Below, piece by piece: positions 7,375 to 15,283 of a DNA stretch of 19,550 nucleotides. A model generated the notes under the pieces. It worked only from the letters and a program-made list of their open reading frames with translations, searched no databases and was not told the origin of the DNA. Every line of letters starts with the position of its first letter. Positions within the stretch are counted from its first letter, which is position 1. This DNA comes from Oligoflexaceae bacterium (lineage in GTDB: Bacteria > Bdellovibrionota_B > Oligoflexia > Oligoflexales > Oligoflexaceae): positions 1-19,550 of the forward strand of contig CANJJY010000027.1 in the NCBI GenBank assembly GCA_947474445.1. Direction: 5' to 3'. Both the position numbers and the translations under genes were made by a program.

Positions 7375-9930
7375 GTGAGACCGATGCAAATTACGGCTTT
7401 CATACTCTTCTTATTCAGTATGCTGAGTACAACGCTTCAAGCAGAGCGCATCGATAAGTTAACAACGCTGAAAGATGGGATCAGCCTGCGCCTGAATTCT
7501 GGATATCTACGCATCCGTGTAATCAATGAGCGCTCGATGCGAGTAACCTACTCAAAAGACGAAAACTTGCCCAACCGCGAGAGTTTGGTCCTACTGCCGC
7601 AAAGCTCTGTTCCTGAATTTAAGTTTACAGAAACTGAAAGCGAACTCGTGCTCAGTACCTCGCTCGTCACGGTTCAAGTTAAGCAAGAAAATGGCGTGGT
7701 CAGCTTTTTCGATAAGCAAGGCCAGCCTCTCCTCAGCGAAACTACGGACGGGCGGAGCATGACTCCATCATTTGTCATGGGGGAGCCCACGTTTACCGCT
7801 CAACAGTCCTTTCAGCTCGAAGCTGAAGAAGCTCTATACGGACTTGGTCAGCACCAAGATGGCGTTTTTAACCGTCGCGATGTCCCCACGCAGCTGCGGC
7901 AGGCTAATACCGAGATCGGTGTTCCTGTAATCGTTTCAAGCCGCGGCTATGCCCTACTATGGGATAATCCATCGCTGACCGACGTGAATCCGGCTGACGA
8001 GTCGATCACGCTAGATCCGCAAACGGGCGAAGGCTCTTTTACGAGCGGACCTGCCGGAGATTATGGTTTTATTCTCCGTGATGGTGATCTGCAGGATCGC
8101 CTAAAGCTCCGCGTCGGTGATCACGTTGTCTTTGATGTAAGCAACATGTGGGTGCCTTACTCAGCCAGCGGCAAATATAAATTGGAAGCCAATACTCGCT
8201 ATCAAGTAAAGGCCGAAAGCCACAATCAAAAAGCCCGGCTTTTTATGCGGCGGCCGAACAACACTCTCAATTTTCGCTCTGAAGTCGCTGATGCCATCGA
8301 TTATGTGTTTTTCTATGGCCCCGATCCAGAATCGGCTATCAAAGCTTATAGCCAAGTCACAGGCTACGCCCCCTTGTTTCCAAAGTGGGCTTATGGCTTC
8401 TGGCAATGTCGTGAGCGCTATGTAACGCAACAGCAGCTGCTCGACGTGGCCACCGAATATCGTCAGCGTGGAATACCGCTCGATGCCATTGTCCAGGACT
8501 GGCAGTACTGGGGCTCGCATGGCTGGAATGCGATGACCTTCGATGCTGCCAACTATCCAGATCCCGCCGGAATGCTCAAGACTTTGCACGAGCAAGGTCT
8601 GCACTTCGTCATCTCAGTTTGGTCGCGCTTTGATAGGCAGACGCCAGTCGCTAAAGCCTTGGCCGCCGAATCGCTCTTGGTGCCTGGGACTGATTGGCTT
8701 GATGCCTTCAATCCTCGGGGACGTGACGTGTATTGGGATCATATGAAACGAGGTCTTTTCGATCTTGGTGTGGATGGTTGGTGGTTGGATGCGACCGAAC
8801 CAGATGGAGACGTTCTCAATAATAAGCAAGTCTTCTCAGGCTCGGGCCAGCGCTTGCGCAATGCCTACCCACTGCATATCAATCGCGCCGTCTATGAGGG
8901 CCAGCGAGCCAGTGGCTCGGGCAAGCGGGTTGTCAATCTCACGCGTTCTGCCTACGCCGGGCAGCAACGCTATGCAGCTGCCTCTTGGTCAGGGGATATC
9001 GCTGGTAATTGGGATAGCTTCCGCCGCCAGATTCCAGCCGGCTTGTCCTTTGCTCTCAGCGGCCTCCCCTATTGGACGACGGATATCGGTGGATTCTTTC
9101 GACCCGCAGATCAGTACACCAATCCCGATTATCAAGAACTTCTCGTCCGTTGGTTTCAATATGGAGCCTTCAATCCGCTTTTCCGCATCCATGGCTATAT
9201 GTCTGAAACCGAAATCTGGAAATTTGGAAGCAAAGCCGAAACCGCAATGATCAAGGCCGACGAGCTGCGCTACCGACTGCTGCCCTATATTTACTCTCTG
9301 GCGGCTCAAACCAATCGGGAAGGCGCACCGATCATGCGCGCCCTGTTGCTTGACTTCCCGCATGACTCTGCCGTCAAAGAAATCTCTGATCAATTTATGT
9401 TTGGCTCTTCTTTACTCGTCAATCCCGTCATTTATCCTTCTGTTACGAGCCGCTGGATTTACCTCCCACTGGGTTCGACTTGGATCGATTTCTGGACCGC
9501 AGAAAGATTTCAAGGCGGCCAGTGGATCGAAGCCCCCGCTCCATTTGATAGACTCCCGCTCTTTGTAAAGGCTGGATCGATTCTACCGATGGCTCCTCCC
9601 ATGCAGCATGTAAACGAGAAAGCCGCCGACCCCATCGAGTTGCGGATTTACCGCGGTCAGGACGGCGACTTTATTCTTTATGAAGATGAAGGTGATGGCT
9701 ATGGCTATGAAACCGGTGCTTCTTCCACGATATCCCTGCATTGGAACGACACGCGATCGGTCTTAGAATGGGGTGAACGTCAGGGCTCATTCCCTGGCTT
9801 GCTGCAAAAACGTAGCTTTCATGTCGTTCTTGTCGATAAGAGCCATGGGACGGGAAGCGAAAGCGCCAGCAGCATCGATCGTACGGTGAGCTATGAGGGC
9901 CGTCAATTGTCGGTGAACTTTGCTCGCTAA
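7375..9930 (+). CDS. Secreted glycoside hydrolase family 31 (alpha-xylosidase/alpha-glucosidase type)
   Basis: GH31 enzymes are retaining alpha-glycosidases that release glucose or xylose from oligosaccharides. This 851-residue protein has a Sec signal peptide (cleavage probably after LQA, residue 23), an N-terminal beta-sandwich region with LYGLGQH (154-160) and a catalytic barrel from about 330. GWWLDATEPD (468-477) holds the nucleophile Asp472, and the acid/base should be Asp541 in WSGDIAGNWDSF. WTTDIGGFF (568-576) is another conserved GH31 block. Residues about 215-300 look like an inserted beta domain, as PA14-type inserts do in alpha-xylosidases of xyloglucan systems; that subtype is an inference. 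The GTG at 7375 lies 6 bases after AAGGAG, while ATG 7384 would be 15 away, so GTG is preferred. It probably acts in the periplasm or outside the cell. No transporter or other sugar hydrolase is adjacent. Confidence 0.92.
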   Translation: MRPMQITAFILFLFSMLSTTLQAERIDKLTTLKDGISLRLNSGYLRIRVINERSMRVTYSKDENLPNRESLVLLPQSSVPEFKFTETESELVLSTSLVTVQVKQENGVVSFFDKQGQPLLSETTDGRSMTPSFVMGEPTFTAQQSFQLEAEEALYGLGQHQDGVFNRRDVPTQLRQANTEIGVPVIVSSRGYALLWDNPSLTDVNPADESITLDPQTGEGSFTSGPAGDYGFILRDGDLQDRLKLRVGDHVVFDVSNMWVPYSASGKYKLEANTRYQVKAESHNQKARLFMRRPNNTLNFRSEVADAIDYVFFYGPDPESAIKAYSQVTGYAPLFPKWAYGFWQCRERYVTQQQLLDVATEYRQRGIPLDAIVQDWQYWGSHGWNAMTFDAANYPDPAGMLKTLHEQGLHFVISVWSRFDRQTPVAKALAAESLLVPGTDWLDAFNPRGRDVYWDHMKRGLFDLGVDGWWLDATEPDGDVLNNKQVFSGSGQRLRNAYPLHINRAVYEGQRASGSGKRVVNLTRSAYAGQQRYAAASWSGDIAGNWDSFRRQIPAGLSFALSGLPYWTTDIGGFFRPADQYTNPDYQELLVRWFQYGAFNPLFRIHGYMSETEIWKFGSKAETAMIKADELRYRLLPYIYSLAAQTNREGAPIMRALLLDFPHDSAVKEISDQFMFGSSLLVNPVIYPSVTSRWIYLPLGSTWIDFWTAERFQGGQWIEAPAPFDRLPLFVKAGSILPMAPPMQHVNEKAADPIELRIYRGQDGDFILYEDEGDGYGYETGASSTISLHWNDTRSVLEWGERQGSFPGLLQKRSFHVVLVDKSHGTGSESASSIDRTVSYEGRQLSVNFAR

Positions 9931-10176
9931 GTGGCGCCCTCCGCAAAGAGCTCCGATCAAGATGCAGGTCCTGTGTGACGAATGGAGCTAGGGGGAGAAG
10001 GAAATCGCCTTACCGGGCTGAGAGAGATTTTGCCTGCCTATCAGAACTACTCTCATGAAGTCGTCACCTTGGCAGCTTGGGCCGGCGCGCAGAGCCCGTA
10101 TACCATTGAAAAACCGGTGGCTCTAGGTTTTCCAGAAACACTTGGGGTCTATTAGACCACTATACTTGCGAATAAA

Positions 10177-10404
10177 TCAAAATCTACTTGAAGAAGAACT
10201 TACACCGTTTACAGGCGACCTTATTAGCCAAGATGACGAGAATTCCCTTTGGCGCAAAATCATCGCTTCTCGTCCTTGACGGGGCTTGATAGAACTCTCA
10301 AAATCGTACAGAGTATGAGCCGTTAGGGCGATTGCTGGGACAACAGCATAGCCGAGTCGTTCTTTGCAACCATTTTTCATAGAGACTTGCGGAAGAGCCC
10401 CCAA
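10177..10404 (-). pseudogene. Possible decayed response-regulator receiver domain fragment
   Basis: One minus-strand frame contains VVPAIALTAHT, which matches the beta4 strand and conserved Thr/Ala of receiver domains (VPIIALTAHA type), preceded by SMKNG where MPxMDG is expected. Downstream, in another frame, SDDFAPK resembles the conserved GxDDFLxKPI end with its Lys. The order and spacing fit the second half of a receiver domain interrupted by an indel. No phosphoacceptor Asp and no partner kinase or output domain is visible. It could be coincidence, as only three short motifs support it. Confidence 0.3.
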
Positions 10405-10431
10405 AAGGTAAAGACTAGGGATATAATAAGG

Positions 10432-10437
10432 GCACAG
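10432..10437 (+). promoter_or_regulatory. Candidate -10 box of lipoprotein gene
   Basis: A perfect TATAAT lies 33 bases before the ATG at 10471. No good -35 hexamer is found 16-18 bases upstream (CCCAAA region), so it would need an activator or be a weak promoter. The leader would be about 27 bases and contain the GGAGG ribosome binding site. Confidence 0.4.
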
Positions 10438-10470
10438 GTCTTCATGAACTCCGCAGCTTTGGAGGTTAAA

Positions 10471-11085
10471 ATGGCTAACTTTTCGCTATTCTTAGCGCTC
10501 ATCCTCATCCACGTACTCGCTCAAAGTTGCGGCTATAAAGCGGCTCCTTCTGACGAGCTCGTGGCCCGCGAAGGTGAGATCGTGGGCGTTTTAATCAAAT
10601 CGAACGGAAAAGCGGATCCGAGCTCGACGATTGAACTCTTTCAGAAGGATGGGGAAAGCGTTCTAAGCTCAGTGAGCGGTATCGATTCTGATGGCAGATT
10701 TGGTATTTTCCCACCTGAAACCGGCAGCTATAATCTGGTGGGATCAGTTGGAGACCTCGATAAGGTTATCGTGCAGAATATAGAATTCGTCGGCGGAGTC
10801 GGCATGAATATCGGCACGATTCAAACCGCACTCGTCGGAGGGCTGGCCGTCAAGGTGAAAGTTCCTGCAGGATACTCGCCCGTCGGCGTCTCGTTTAATC
10901 TTCTCGGCTATGCAGCCTCTGGAACCACGGTCGAAGAAGGCGCAGGACTGATTAAAACAGGAATACCCGCGGGGACCTATACTGTGAAGTTCAGTCAAAC
11001 GGGTTTGCAGACGCAGCTCGTGAGTGGGGTTGAGATCGTCTCGGGCGAGCCGACTGTGCTTCCGGATGTTAGCCTTATCGAATAA
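10471..11085 (+). CDS. Small lipoprotein with carboxypeptidase-regulatory-like beta domains
   Basis: This is a 204-residue lipoprotein (VLAQSC, Cys20). After the tether, about residues 36-105 form a beta-rich domain starting EGEIVGVLIKSNGKADPSSTIELF and containing GIDSDGRFGIF...GSYNLV. This is the pattern of carboxypeptidase regulatory-like/CnaB-type sandwiches (variable side chain, D-x-x-G-x-F, Gly-rich turn, hydrophobic strand). A second similar unit occupies the C-terminal half (GIPAGTYTVKFSQTG). These folds usually serve as adhesive or structural modules. The frame opens at TTG 10387, but the ATG at 10471 is preceded by TTTGGAGG and begins the signal peptide, so it is the start. Function is unknown. 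A peptidase fragment follows 11 bases after the stop. Confidence 0.75.
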   Translation: MANFSLFLALILIHVLAQSCGYKAAPSDELVAREGEIVGVLIKSNGKADPSSTIELFQKDGESVLSSVSGIDSDGRFGIFPPETGSYNLVGSVGDLDKVIVQNIEFVGGVGMNIGTIQTALVGGLAVKVKVPAGYSPVGVSFNLLGYAASGTTVEEGAGLIKTGIPAGTYTVKFSQTGLQTQLVSGVEIVSGEPTVLPDVSLIE

Positions 11086-11447
11086 GTTCCGGAATCTTGC
11101 TATCTTTCTTCGCAGCGAGCTCCCTCTTAGGAAAATCTACGACGGAGGAAATCCAAATCAGATCGTATTCGACGACCTTGCCACCTGGTCGACCTTACGA
11201 AGAAATCTACTATAAATTCGCAGAAATACCTTTTATCAACACTTATGCCTCAAGAAATGGAATGGAAGATTTTGCTAAAACTTTGACAATCTATGTAGCT
11301 CACGAAACTAATTTTTTTGAAATGACTTTTCACCTCCCGAATGGGACCAGCATCCCTCTGACGGAACGAATGGGACGACCTTTCCTCGACAGAAAAAGAA
11401 TTTTTATTGAAAAGTTTTTGGAAGGCGATTCGCTCCAATATCCTTAG
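11073..11447 (+). pseudogene. C-terminal fragment of a putative zinc metallopeptidase-like protein
   Basis: The frame is open from 11073 to the stop at 11447 but has no good start (only TTG 11097, no ribosome binding site) and begins in what looks like the middle of a protein. It carries TYASRNGMEDFAKTLTIYVAHE. The S/T-YA-x-x-N-x-x-EDFA-(E/K)-T pattern is the helix that supplies the third zinc ligand (Glu) in several secreted bacterial metallopeptidase groups. The HExxH helix that should precede it is absent. I therefore read this as the tail of a gene whose 5' part was lost. It could alternatively be a short functional protein, but the missing start argues against that. Confidence 0.4.
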
Positions 11448-11636
11448 ATGGATGCCTTTACCGCTGATCTGGCGACTTGATCTACCTGTGACCTCTTTAC
11501 TATGCAGGAACATAGCGTTGAGTGCTCTTAGCTCTGCAGGCATCTCGGGAATCTAACACCTCGACTCTTGACCTGACTATAGGCTCGTCAAAATATTCCG
11601 CTAATTTCTCTTTTGCAAAAGAAAATGTTAAAATTT

Positions 11637-11674
11637 CTTGTTAGAGCCTGACTCGTAAAGGGGGCTTAAACAAG
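11637..11674. promoter_or_regulatory. Inverted repeat in the leader of the DPBB lipoprotein gene
   Basis: CTTGTTAGAGCC (11637-11648) and GGCTTAAACAAG (11663-11674) are inverted copies with two mismatches and a 14-base loop, ending 32 bases before the ATG at 11707. There is no T-run, so it is not a terminator; it could be a leader hairpin or a repressor site. A perfect 12-bp palindrome CTTTTGCAAAAG lies just upstream at 11610-11621. Confidence 0.4.
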
Positions 11675-11706
11675 ACATTACGTTCTCGCGGAGAAAGGCA
11701 AAACTC

Positions 11707-12387
11707 ATGAAGATTTCCAGTGCTTTTGGAATGATGATAACCACCTTGGCTCTATCGGTCGGCCTGATCACGGCTTGCCTAGGCAGGCGCTTAAGCTCCG
11801 ATCTTGAGACCACTCCAGGATCAAATAAGGTGACCTTCTCTTTCTACGATCCCTTCCCTGCAGAATGCCCTAACAAGCCGTCGGGAGTAGAAGGGTCGAT
11901 AGCACCTTCGCCCTATGTCCTGGGGCTTGAAAGTACCTGCACCGACAACTGGATCGATATAGGATCGCCCGGCAATCTTCCCGACATGGAAGATCATGAT
12001 TACGATCTACTGAACGGCAAAGGCAAGGCTAGAACCAAGGAAGCAGCCTGGCAGTGGGGAATCGACAATTGTAATGGTTCCTGCGTCAAACGGGATGGAA
12101 TCAAATATATGATCAACAAGCCGACCTGTAAATTGAATGCAGGCACAAACTGTAATGGCAAGAGATATAAACTTCAAAGCTCCTCGGGTGGTGAGGCTAT
12201 TGTCTACGTCAGAGACTTTTGTCCCGATAGACACTGGAAAAATCTATGGAAAGAAACTTTTGGCGAAAAAGTCCACTGTAAAAGCCCGCATGTCGATATC
12301 CTGAATTTTGAAGCTGCCGCTGGCAAGCTCGGCATTAGCAGGGATAATCAAGAAAACAACACTCTCACTATCACAGAAGCGCCTTAG
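11707..12387 (+). CDS. Lipoprotein with double-psi beta-barrel (expansin/RlpA-like) domain
   Basis: This is a 226-residue protein with a lipoprotein signal (LITAC, Cys24). The mature part resembles a six-stranded double-psi beta barrel. The first strand VTFSFYDPFPAECPN (42-56) corresponds to the T(Y/F)Y...C opening of expansin and barwin domains. VYVRDFCPDRHW (167-178) matches the V-x-V-x-D-x-C-P strand. HVDILNFEAAAGKLGI (195-210) matches the H-(I/F)-D-L-S-x-x-A-F block that carries the functional Asp, here Asp197. It has eight mature-domain cysteines, so disulfides are likely. Expansin-like proteins loosen polysaccharides without hydrolysis, and RlpA acts on peptidoglycan; which applies here is open. 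No cellulose-binding second domain follows. The start is fixed by GAGAAAGG upstream. It converges on the next gene, with 47 bp between stops. Confidence 0.65.
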   Translation: MKISSAFGMMITTLALSVGLITACLGRRLSSDLETTPGSNKVTFSFYDPFPAECPNKPSGVEGSIAPSPYVLGLESTCTDNWIDIGSPGNLPDMEDHDYDLLNGKGKARTKEAAWQWGIDNCNGSCVKRDGIKYMINKPTCKLNAGTNCNGKRYKLQSSSGGEAIVYVRDFCPDRHWKNLWKETFGEKVHCKSPHVDILNFEAAAGKLGISRDNQENNTLTITEAP

Positions 12388-12434
12388 GTTTTTAAGGGGC
12401 TCAGGTGGCTTGAGTATGATCTATTTTTGGGTCA

Positions 12435-13643
12435 TCAATGGGTCGCGTGAGCCTGTTCTACTTGATTCAAGATCTTAGCATCCTTAGGCAGCACCTCTCC
12501 TACCAATTTAAAGCCCAGATTATAGTCCGGATTTTCTTCTTTGAGCTCGCTCATCTTTTCGGAGCTTGGCGGCGCCTTCATCAGTTCATCGAGGAAAGCA
12601 CCGAATTGGGGCAAAAGTACTTTCCCTCCCGGACCCGTCAGATCCTTTTTCTGCCACTCACTCTCCATGAACTGTCCCGTTGCGATCAGATCAGGGTGCT
12701 GCATTTGAGACTCCCCCTGCCATTCGCCTCCAATAATCTTTCCTTCACCGTCCAGTTCAAGGATGTAATCGTATTCTTGGACATAATCATAGTTCCGGCC
12801 GGGAACTTCGAGGATAACGCGATGAGAATCGGCCATGGTCAGCCGAGCCTTTACTTGCATCCAACTCACTGCGTCGCGGTTAAAGTTCCTGAGGCTTTCG
12901 ATTTTAGCCTTGTCGGTGAGAGGAAGCGAAGAGAGGACTTCAAACTTCTTCACAGGAAAATTGAGGACAGGCTCCCTATTGCTGACATCGACAAAGAAGG
13001 GGACCTGTCTGCTCAGGAGTTCGGTCATCGCGATGTGAAAGGTGCCGGGATTGGTATCGCGAGTCGCCGGGGCCCTCGGCCGCCCTGTGTCGTCTAGCAC
13101 ATCGTCTTGCCATTCGGCGCGCTCGCCTGCAATATACGATTTATTTTCGGTAAAGTTGAAAAACAATGCGAAGAGAGCTTTGATCTCGTGAGGATAGAAG
13201 GTCACCCCATCAAGAGTCACCGGCACAGTCGGAACTTTAACTGAAAAGCTGGCTTTCGCCACACCTGTGCAGATGCCGGACCAGCTCTCTTCTTTGTTAA
13301 AGTTGATCACGCGATCCAGCCACGGCTCGAACTGACTATCAAAGGCTTCTTTCATATGCCGCATATAATAAATCTTTTTGATCTTAGCGAATGGAGATTC
13401 GCTAGCACCGAAAGGCTTAGCCTTGATACTTCCCTGTGAATAAGGCCAGTAATAGCCGTTCCACAGGGCTCCTTTGTGTTCAGCCTTCAAGGGCAAGTGA
13501 GCATAGGTCTTGTCATAAACATTTAAATTCGACAGGAAAGTTCGTTCTTCACTGGGCAAAGCCTCTTTTTCCGAGGATGGTTCGATGGTCCGGCACTGCG
13601 TGAGCCAGAACCCAAGTGTTAGGAAAACAATAAACTTTGTCAC
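12435..13643 (-). CDS. Transglutaminase-elicitor-like lipoprotein
   Basis: This is a 402-residue lipoprotein (WLTQC, Cys17). The sequence follows the transglutaminase elicitor family known from oomycete wall proteins and a range of bacteria. It has LWNGYYWPYSQGSI (60-73), then SWSGICTGVAKASF (120-133) with candidate catalytic Cys125, then GRPRAPATRDTNPGTFH (187-203) with candidate His203, and FFVDVSNREPVLNFPV (216-231) supplying the acidic residue. A Cys-His-Asp triad would cross-link Gln and Lys side chains or act as a peptidase. The C-terminal part has repeated beta strands typical of the family. The GTG start at 13643 has AAAAGG about 8 bases upstream. It is transcribed on the same strand as the next upstream gene but separated by 322 bp and a hairpin, so it is probably its own unit. 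Substrate unknown. Confidence 0.7.
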   Translation of the reverse strand: MTKFIVFLTLGFWLTQCRTIEPSSEKEALPSEERTFLSNLNVYDKTYAHLPLKAEHKGALWNGYYWPYSQGSIKAKPFGASESPFAKIKKIYYMRHMKEAFDSQFEPWLDRVINFNKEESWSGICTGVAKASFSVKVPTVPVTLDGVTFYPHEIKALFALFFNFTENKSYIAGERAEWQDDVLDDTGRPRAPATRDTNPGTFHIAMTELLSRQVPFFVDVSNREPVLNFPVKKFEVLSSLPLTDKAKIESLRNFNRDAVSWMQVKARLTMADSHRVILEVPGRNYDYVQEYDYILELDGEGKIIGGEWQGESQMQHPDLIATGQFMESEWQKKDLTGPGGKVLLPQFGAFLDELMKAPPSSEKMSELKEENPDYNLGFKLVGEVLPKDAKILNQVEQAHATH

Positions 13644-13965
13644 GACTGAACCTTTTAGAAAAATGGAGTCTACGAGTTCTTCAAGAAACCCCCTCGATCA
13701 TCAGGGGGCGACTTTGCAATTCAAGATCCAAGAGAAAGGGGCGCTCGGAGGGCAGAGGTCATAGTCTAAATTCCCGAACTCGCTGGAGTAAACTTTGTCA
13801 CAAGAGCCAGGGAAAGATCCTGTTTTCGCATTATCCTCCCTCACGCCGCAGCAAGGACTCCCGAGCGCAAGGCGGGCTAAGACCAGATGTCGTCACCCCT
13901 ATCGAAATCATGCGATGTGACATTGGAAATCGATGCTTATGCCGTGACGTAGAAGTCACAGGGCG
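13644..13965. other. 322-bp spacer between two minus-strand lipoprotein genes
   Basis: Apart from the hairpin at 13689-13708 I see no gene. The plus-strand frame 13637-14155 crosses this region and runs antisense into the next gene; it lacks a ribosome binding site and is very rich in Arg and Ser, as antisense shadows often are. GTGAC-TTCTA-CGTCAC near 13942-13957 is a second, weak inverted repeat just after the upstream gene's stop. Confidence 0.4.
13689..13708 (-). terminator. GC-rich hairpin, candidate terminator
   Basis: CCCCCT (13689-13694) pairs with AGGGGG (13703-13708) around an 8-base loop. On the minus strand it is followed by TTTCTT, so it could terminate read-through from the 13966-14985 gene before the next gene starts at 13643. 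The T-run is interrupted and the distance from the upstream stop (about 260 bases) is long. Confidence 0.4.
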
Positions 13966-14985
13966 CTACTTTATCAATTTCAATGTACGAACCAGCTGCA
14001 GTTGCAAAAGATTGCCCATCTTTGTCAATCCAAGGGCCGAGGTCGGTTTCGCCGAGAAATCTCCTTTAGCGACTTCCGCTCCCCTTTTCATTTCAAAGGT
14101 CGGGGCAAGGTCAGGTCCACGATTGGTCACGACACCCTTCCAATCAGAAAGCTGAACATCAAATGCGCCGCTTTCATACCAGGGAGCCGTTAAGCTCTTT
14201 GACTGTTTGAGGCCTTTTGACTCGGCCTTAAAAAAAGTATCCCGTTTGGTTGTGTCAGCCACTCCGTTCACCAGATATTTTGAATAAACCGTTTTTTCGG
14301 CCCAAATACATCCGTCTTTGATATTCCAAGAAGTGCCATTGAGAGTCGCCTCGCAGGCAGTCTTTCCGCTCATTCCTTCCAAAGTCTCTGATCCAGATTC
14401 AAATTCGTAAGTTGAGGTGCCACTCTGAAACTTAATGAGAGATTTAGAAACTAAGGTTATGAGATTTTTCATAACTCCAGAGGCGCATGGAAGATTGCTT
14501 CCGGAAATATCAGATAGTTTTTTCCCTTTAAAGGCGATAAGCCCCCCTGCTGAACAAGAGTATTCAAGATTCATCGTAAAATTCAGATTCAGAGTGAGCA
14601 ACTTAACGGTGGGTTCTAAAGTTTCCCTTACACAGTCAGAAAGATCAAGAGTGCCCGCGTACTTGATGTTTGTATCTGTTACCTCGAGGTTCAAAGTGTC
14701 GAGCTTTTTGCTCGTGCAGCTGTCGTCAGCTGTGTCGCCCCCAGCTTCGTTTGAGGACGCGGTAAAGGTCGAGGAGTGATTCTGAACCTCATCGATTATC
14801 CCTTGTTGATCTAAAGTTTCGACGTTCGGAGGCACCGTTAGGGAAACGTCTGAACTGCCCGACACAGCTACAGCGAGAGCGGGAGTGCTTTTTTCCTGCT
14901 TTTTTTCCTCTTTGCAAGCTGGAGCCAGCATGAACATGAGACCCATGCCGATACCATTGCGAACTTTCACATTCCAAGATTGCAT
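13966..14985 (-). CDS. Hypothetical lipoprotein
   Basis: This is a 339-residue protein not recognised as a known family. It has a long lipoprotein signal with Cys24 (MFMLAPAC) and a strongly charged KEEKKQEKS start to the mature chain. A Val/Ser/Thr-rich segment follows, then a beta-rich body with several Cys residues (for example LDLSDC, LEYSC, NLPC, TACEATL, KDGC), suggesting disulfide-stabilised strands. The start has AAAAGGG upstream on the minus strand. Its promoter is probably in the AT-rich stretch 14990-15090 shared with the divergent lipoprotein gene. Cell-surface location is inferred from the signal alone. Confidence 0.65.
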   Translation of the reverse strand: MQSWNVKVRNGIGMGLMFMLAPACKEEKKQEKSTPALAVAVSGSSDVSLTVPPNVETLDQQGIIDEVQNHSSTFTASSNEAGGDTADDSCTSKKLDTLNLEVTDTNIKYAGTLDLSDCVRETLEPTVKLLTLNLNFTMNLEYSCSAGGLIAFKGKKLSDISGSNLPCASGVMKNLITLVSKSLIKFQSGTSTYEFESGSETLEGMSGKTACEATLNGTSWNIKDGCIWAEKTVYSKYLVNGVADTTKRDTFFKAESKGLKQSKSLTAPWYESGAFDVQLSDWKGVVTNRGPDLAPTFEMKRGAEVAKGDFSAKPTSALGLTKMGNLLQLQLVRTLKLIK

Positions 14986-15283
14986 AAATGCCCTTTTAAG
15001 AAAAAAGATGAGATATCTCTGTGGATTGATTCAAAGCGCGATGAAAAACAAGAGGTGCTCAAAGTGGAAAAGTATTTTTCATTATTTTAACCTTAGGTCT
15101 AGGCTCTGTAAAGGCGAGCACATATTTAGTAAGGAGCCCCAGGCGTGAAAGAAAGGCCCTTTAGCCATCCTCCCGATGATTACGCGCAAAAATAATCGTT
15201 CTATCCCGCCAAACTTCTTATTTTTTCGTCTTTTCCTCAAGGTTTTTCTTATTTCTGACGAAAAGGCCGAAGGGAGGGCGTCT

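Larger units (their letters stand above)
9931..10470. other. Intergenic debris between GH31 gene and lipoprotein gene
   Basis: There is no intact gene. A 57-codon plus-strand frame (9982-10155) reads like protein but has no ribosome binding site and no recognised family, so it may be a remnant. A minus-strand receiver-like remnant lies at 10177-10404 and is listed separately. The right end holds the promoter and ribosome binding site of the next lipoprotein gene. Confidence 0.4.

Noticed and set aside
7146..7403. 85-codon minus-strand frame upstream of GH31
   Set aside because: It overlaps the GH31 start and ribosome binding site, covers the phased repeats, and has no recognisable features or ribosome binding site.
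12438..13097. 219-codon plus-strand frame
   Set aside because: Entirely antisense to the transglutaminase-elicitor-like gene, whose family motifs show which strand is coding.
13637..14155. 172-codon plus-strand frame
   Set aside because: It runs antisense into the 13966-14985 lipoprotein gene, has no ribosome binding site and an Arg/Ser-rich composition expected of a shadow frame.
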